A stretch of DNA of 12,627 nucleotides from Planctomycetota bacterium (GTDB lineage Bacteria > Planctomycetota > Planctomycetia > Isosphaerales > Isosphaeraceae), in the NCBI GenBank assembly GCA_021777685.1, contig JAJYDH010000144.1, positions 1-12,627 on the forward strand, given 5' to 3'. The first letter of the stretch is position 1. Each line of letters begins with the position of its first letter. The notes under the pieces are model-generated. The model had not been told where the DNA came from and made no database searches. It was given only the letters and a program-made list of their open reading frames with translations. Below are positions 12,167 to 12,627 of the stretch, piece after piece. A program made the position numbers and the translations under genes.

Positions 12167-12627
12167 TGGCGGCCCTGCTCGTGAGCGTCCGGTCCGCCGA
12201 GGAGGCGAAGGCCGCCGTCGAGGGCGGCGCGGCCGTGATCGACGTCAAGGAGCCCGACCGGGGGCCGCTCGGCCGGGCTTCGGCCGGGACCTGGCGAGAG
12301 GTCCGCGAGGCCGTCCCGCCCGGAATCCCGGTCAGCGTCGCGCTGGGGGAGTTGCGAGACTGGAATCATGCCGAAAAAAGCGACTTCGACGGAATTGCTT
12401 TTCGAAAGCTCGGCCTGGCCGGGGCCGGGAGCGACTGGCGGGCGAGATGGGCGGAAGTCCGGCGTCGGGGAGGTTCCGGCGCGCGATGGGTGGCCGTCGC
12501 CTATGCCGACTGGCAGCCGGCCGGGAGCCCCGATCCGGACGAAGTGCTCGCCGAGGCTCTCGAAGTCCCCGATTGCGCGGGGGTCCTGGTCGACACCTGG
12601 GACAAGTCGCATCCGAGCCCGATCGAC
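12166..12627 (+). CDS. mfnB: (5-formylfuran-3-yl)methyl phosphate synthase MfnB, 5' part
   Basis: The first 154 residues are in the window and the gene runs off the 3' edge; the family is about 235 residues long. MfnB condenses two molecules of glyceraldehyde 3-phosphate into the furan phosphate precursor of methanofuran. The N-terminus LLVSVRSAEEA...GGAAVIDVKEP...GPLG is the family signature. The residues known to be catalytic in the Methanocaldococcus enzyme have counterparts: Lys28 (archaeal Lys27), Lys81 in RKLGL (Lys85), and Asp143 and Lys147 in LVDTWDK (Asp151 and Lys155, same spacing). In planctomycetes and methylotrophs the gene belongs to the methanofuran/tetrahydromethanopterin C1 pathway. 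The ATG shares its A with the stop codon of the exonuclease-WYL gene, pointing to translational coupling. It is not broken within the visible part. Confidence 0.9.
   Translation, partial: MAALLVSVRSAEEAKAAVEGGAAVIDVKEPDRGPLGRASAGTWREVREAVPPGIPVSVALGELRDWNHAEKSDFDGIAFRKLGLAGAGSDWRARWAEVRRRGGSGARWVAVAYADWQPAGSPDPDEVLAEALEVPDCAGVLVDTWDKSHPSPID

Noticed and set aside
1..12627. CRISPR arrays, insertion sequences, integrases or phage genes
   Set aside because: No regularly spaced repeats, transposase or integrase motifs or target-site duplications were seen; the tRNA genes have no adjacent integrase.

Overview
This GC-rich window (mostly G/C at third codon positions, stops rare in non-coding frames) looks like the chromosome of a planctomycete, most likely of the Isosphaeraceae type. 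The reasons are a very large membrane Ser/Thr kinase, an extended planctomycete-style ECF sigma factor, a methanofuran-type C1 cofactor gene (mfnB) in a bacterium, Tat- and lipoprotein-exported small proteins, and tRNA genes without an encoded CCA. The taxonomic call is inference from gene content, not from a marker gene. I see no mobile element, phage gene or CRISPR array; this is core-like chromosome.

Layout. Positions 70-2439 (+): a histone-deacetylase-family amidohydrolase followed 42 bp later by an SDF-family (glutamate/dicarboxylate) symporter whose last codons run antisense into a tRNA-Glu gene (2421-2495, -). 2686-3237 (+): a DJ-1/PfpI protein. 3300-3512 (-): csrA. 3771-4514 (-): an ECF-type sigma factor with a good promoter at 4661-4689; its leader holds a 14/16 match to the ParB-binding parS site (4601-4616). 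4730-4922 (-): two tandem, 88 %-identical tRNA-Arg genes (anticodons TCT and CCT) behind a promoter with a perfect TTGACA. 5265-9332 (+): a 1355-residue Ser/Thr kinase with a single membrane span and two extracytoplasmic modules of beta-helix-like repeats. 9374-9943 (+): efpL (yeiP), an EF-P paralogue with the diagnostic Arg33. 9944-10215: repeats and hairpins. 10216-11189 (-): a small lipoprotein and a CAP/SCP (YkwD-like) Tat-exported protein. 11342-12627 (+): a DEDDh exonuclease fused to a WYL domain, then, overlapping by one base, the start of mfnB, which is cut by the window edge.

How the parts may work together. The centre of the window is regulatory: CsrA (post-transcriptional), an ECF sigma factor with no anti-sigma gene beside it, and a receptor-type kinase transcribed away from it. 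Kinase control of the sigma factor is a reasonable but untested hypothesis. The kinase and efpL are 41 bp apart and probably co-transcribed. The exonuclease-WYL/mfnB overlap suggests translational coupling, and mfnB may begin a methanofuran/tetrahydromethanopterin C1 cluster beyond the window. The most notable items are the parS-like site, the duplicated beta-helix kinase ectodomain, the exonuclease-WYL fusion with an operator-like inverted repeat in front of it, and the symporter/tRNA-Glu antisense overlap.
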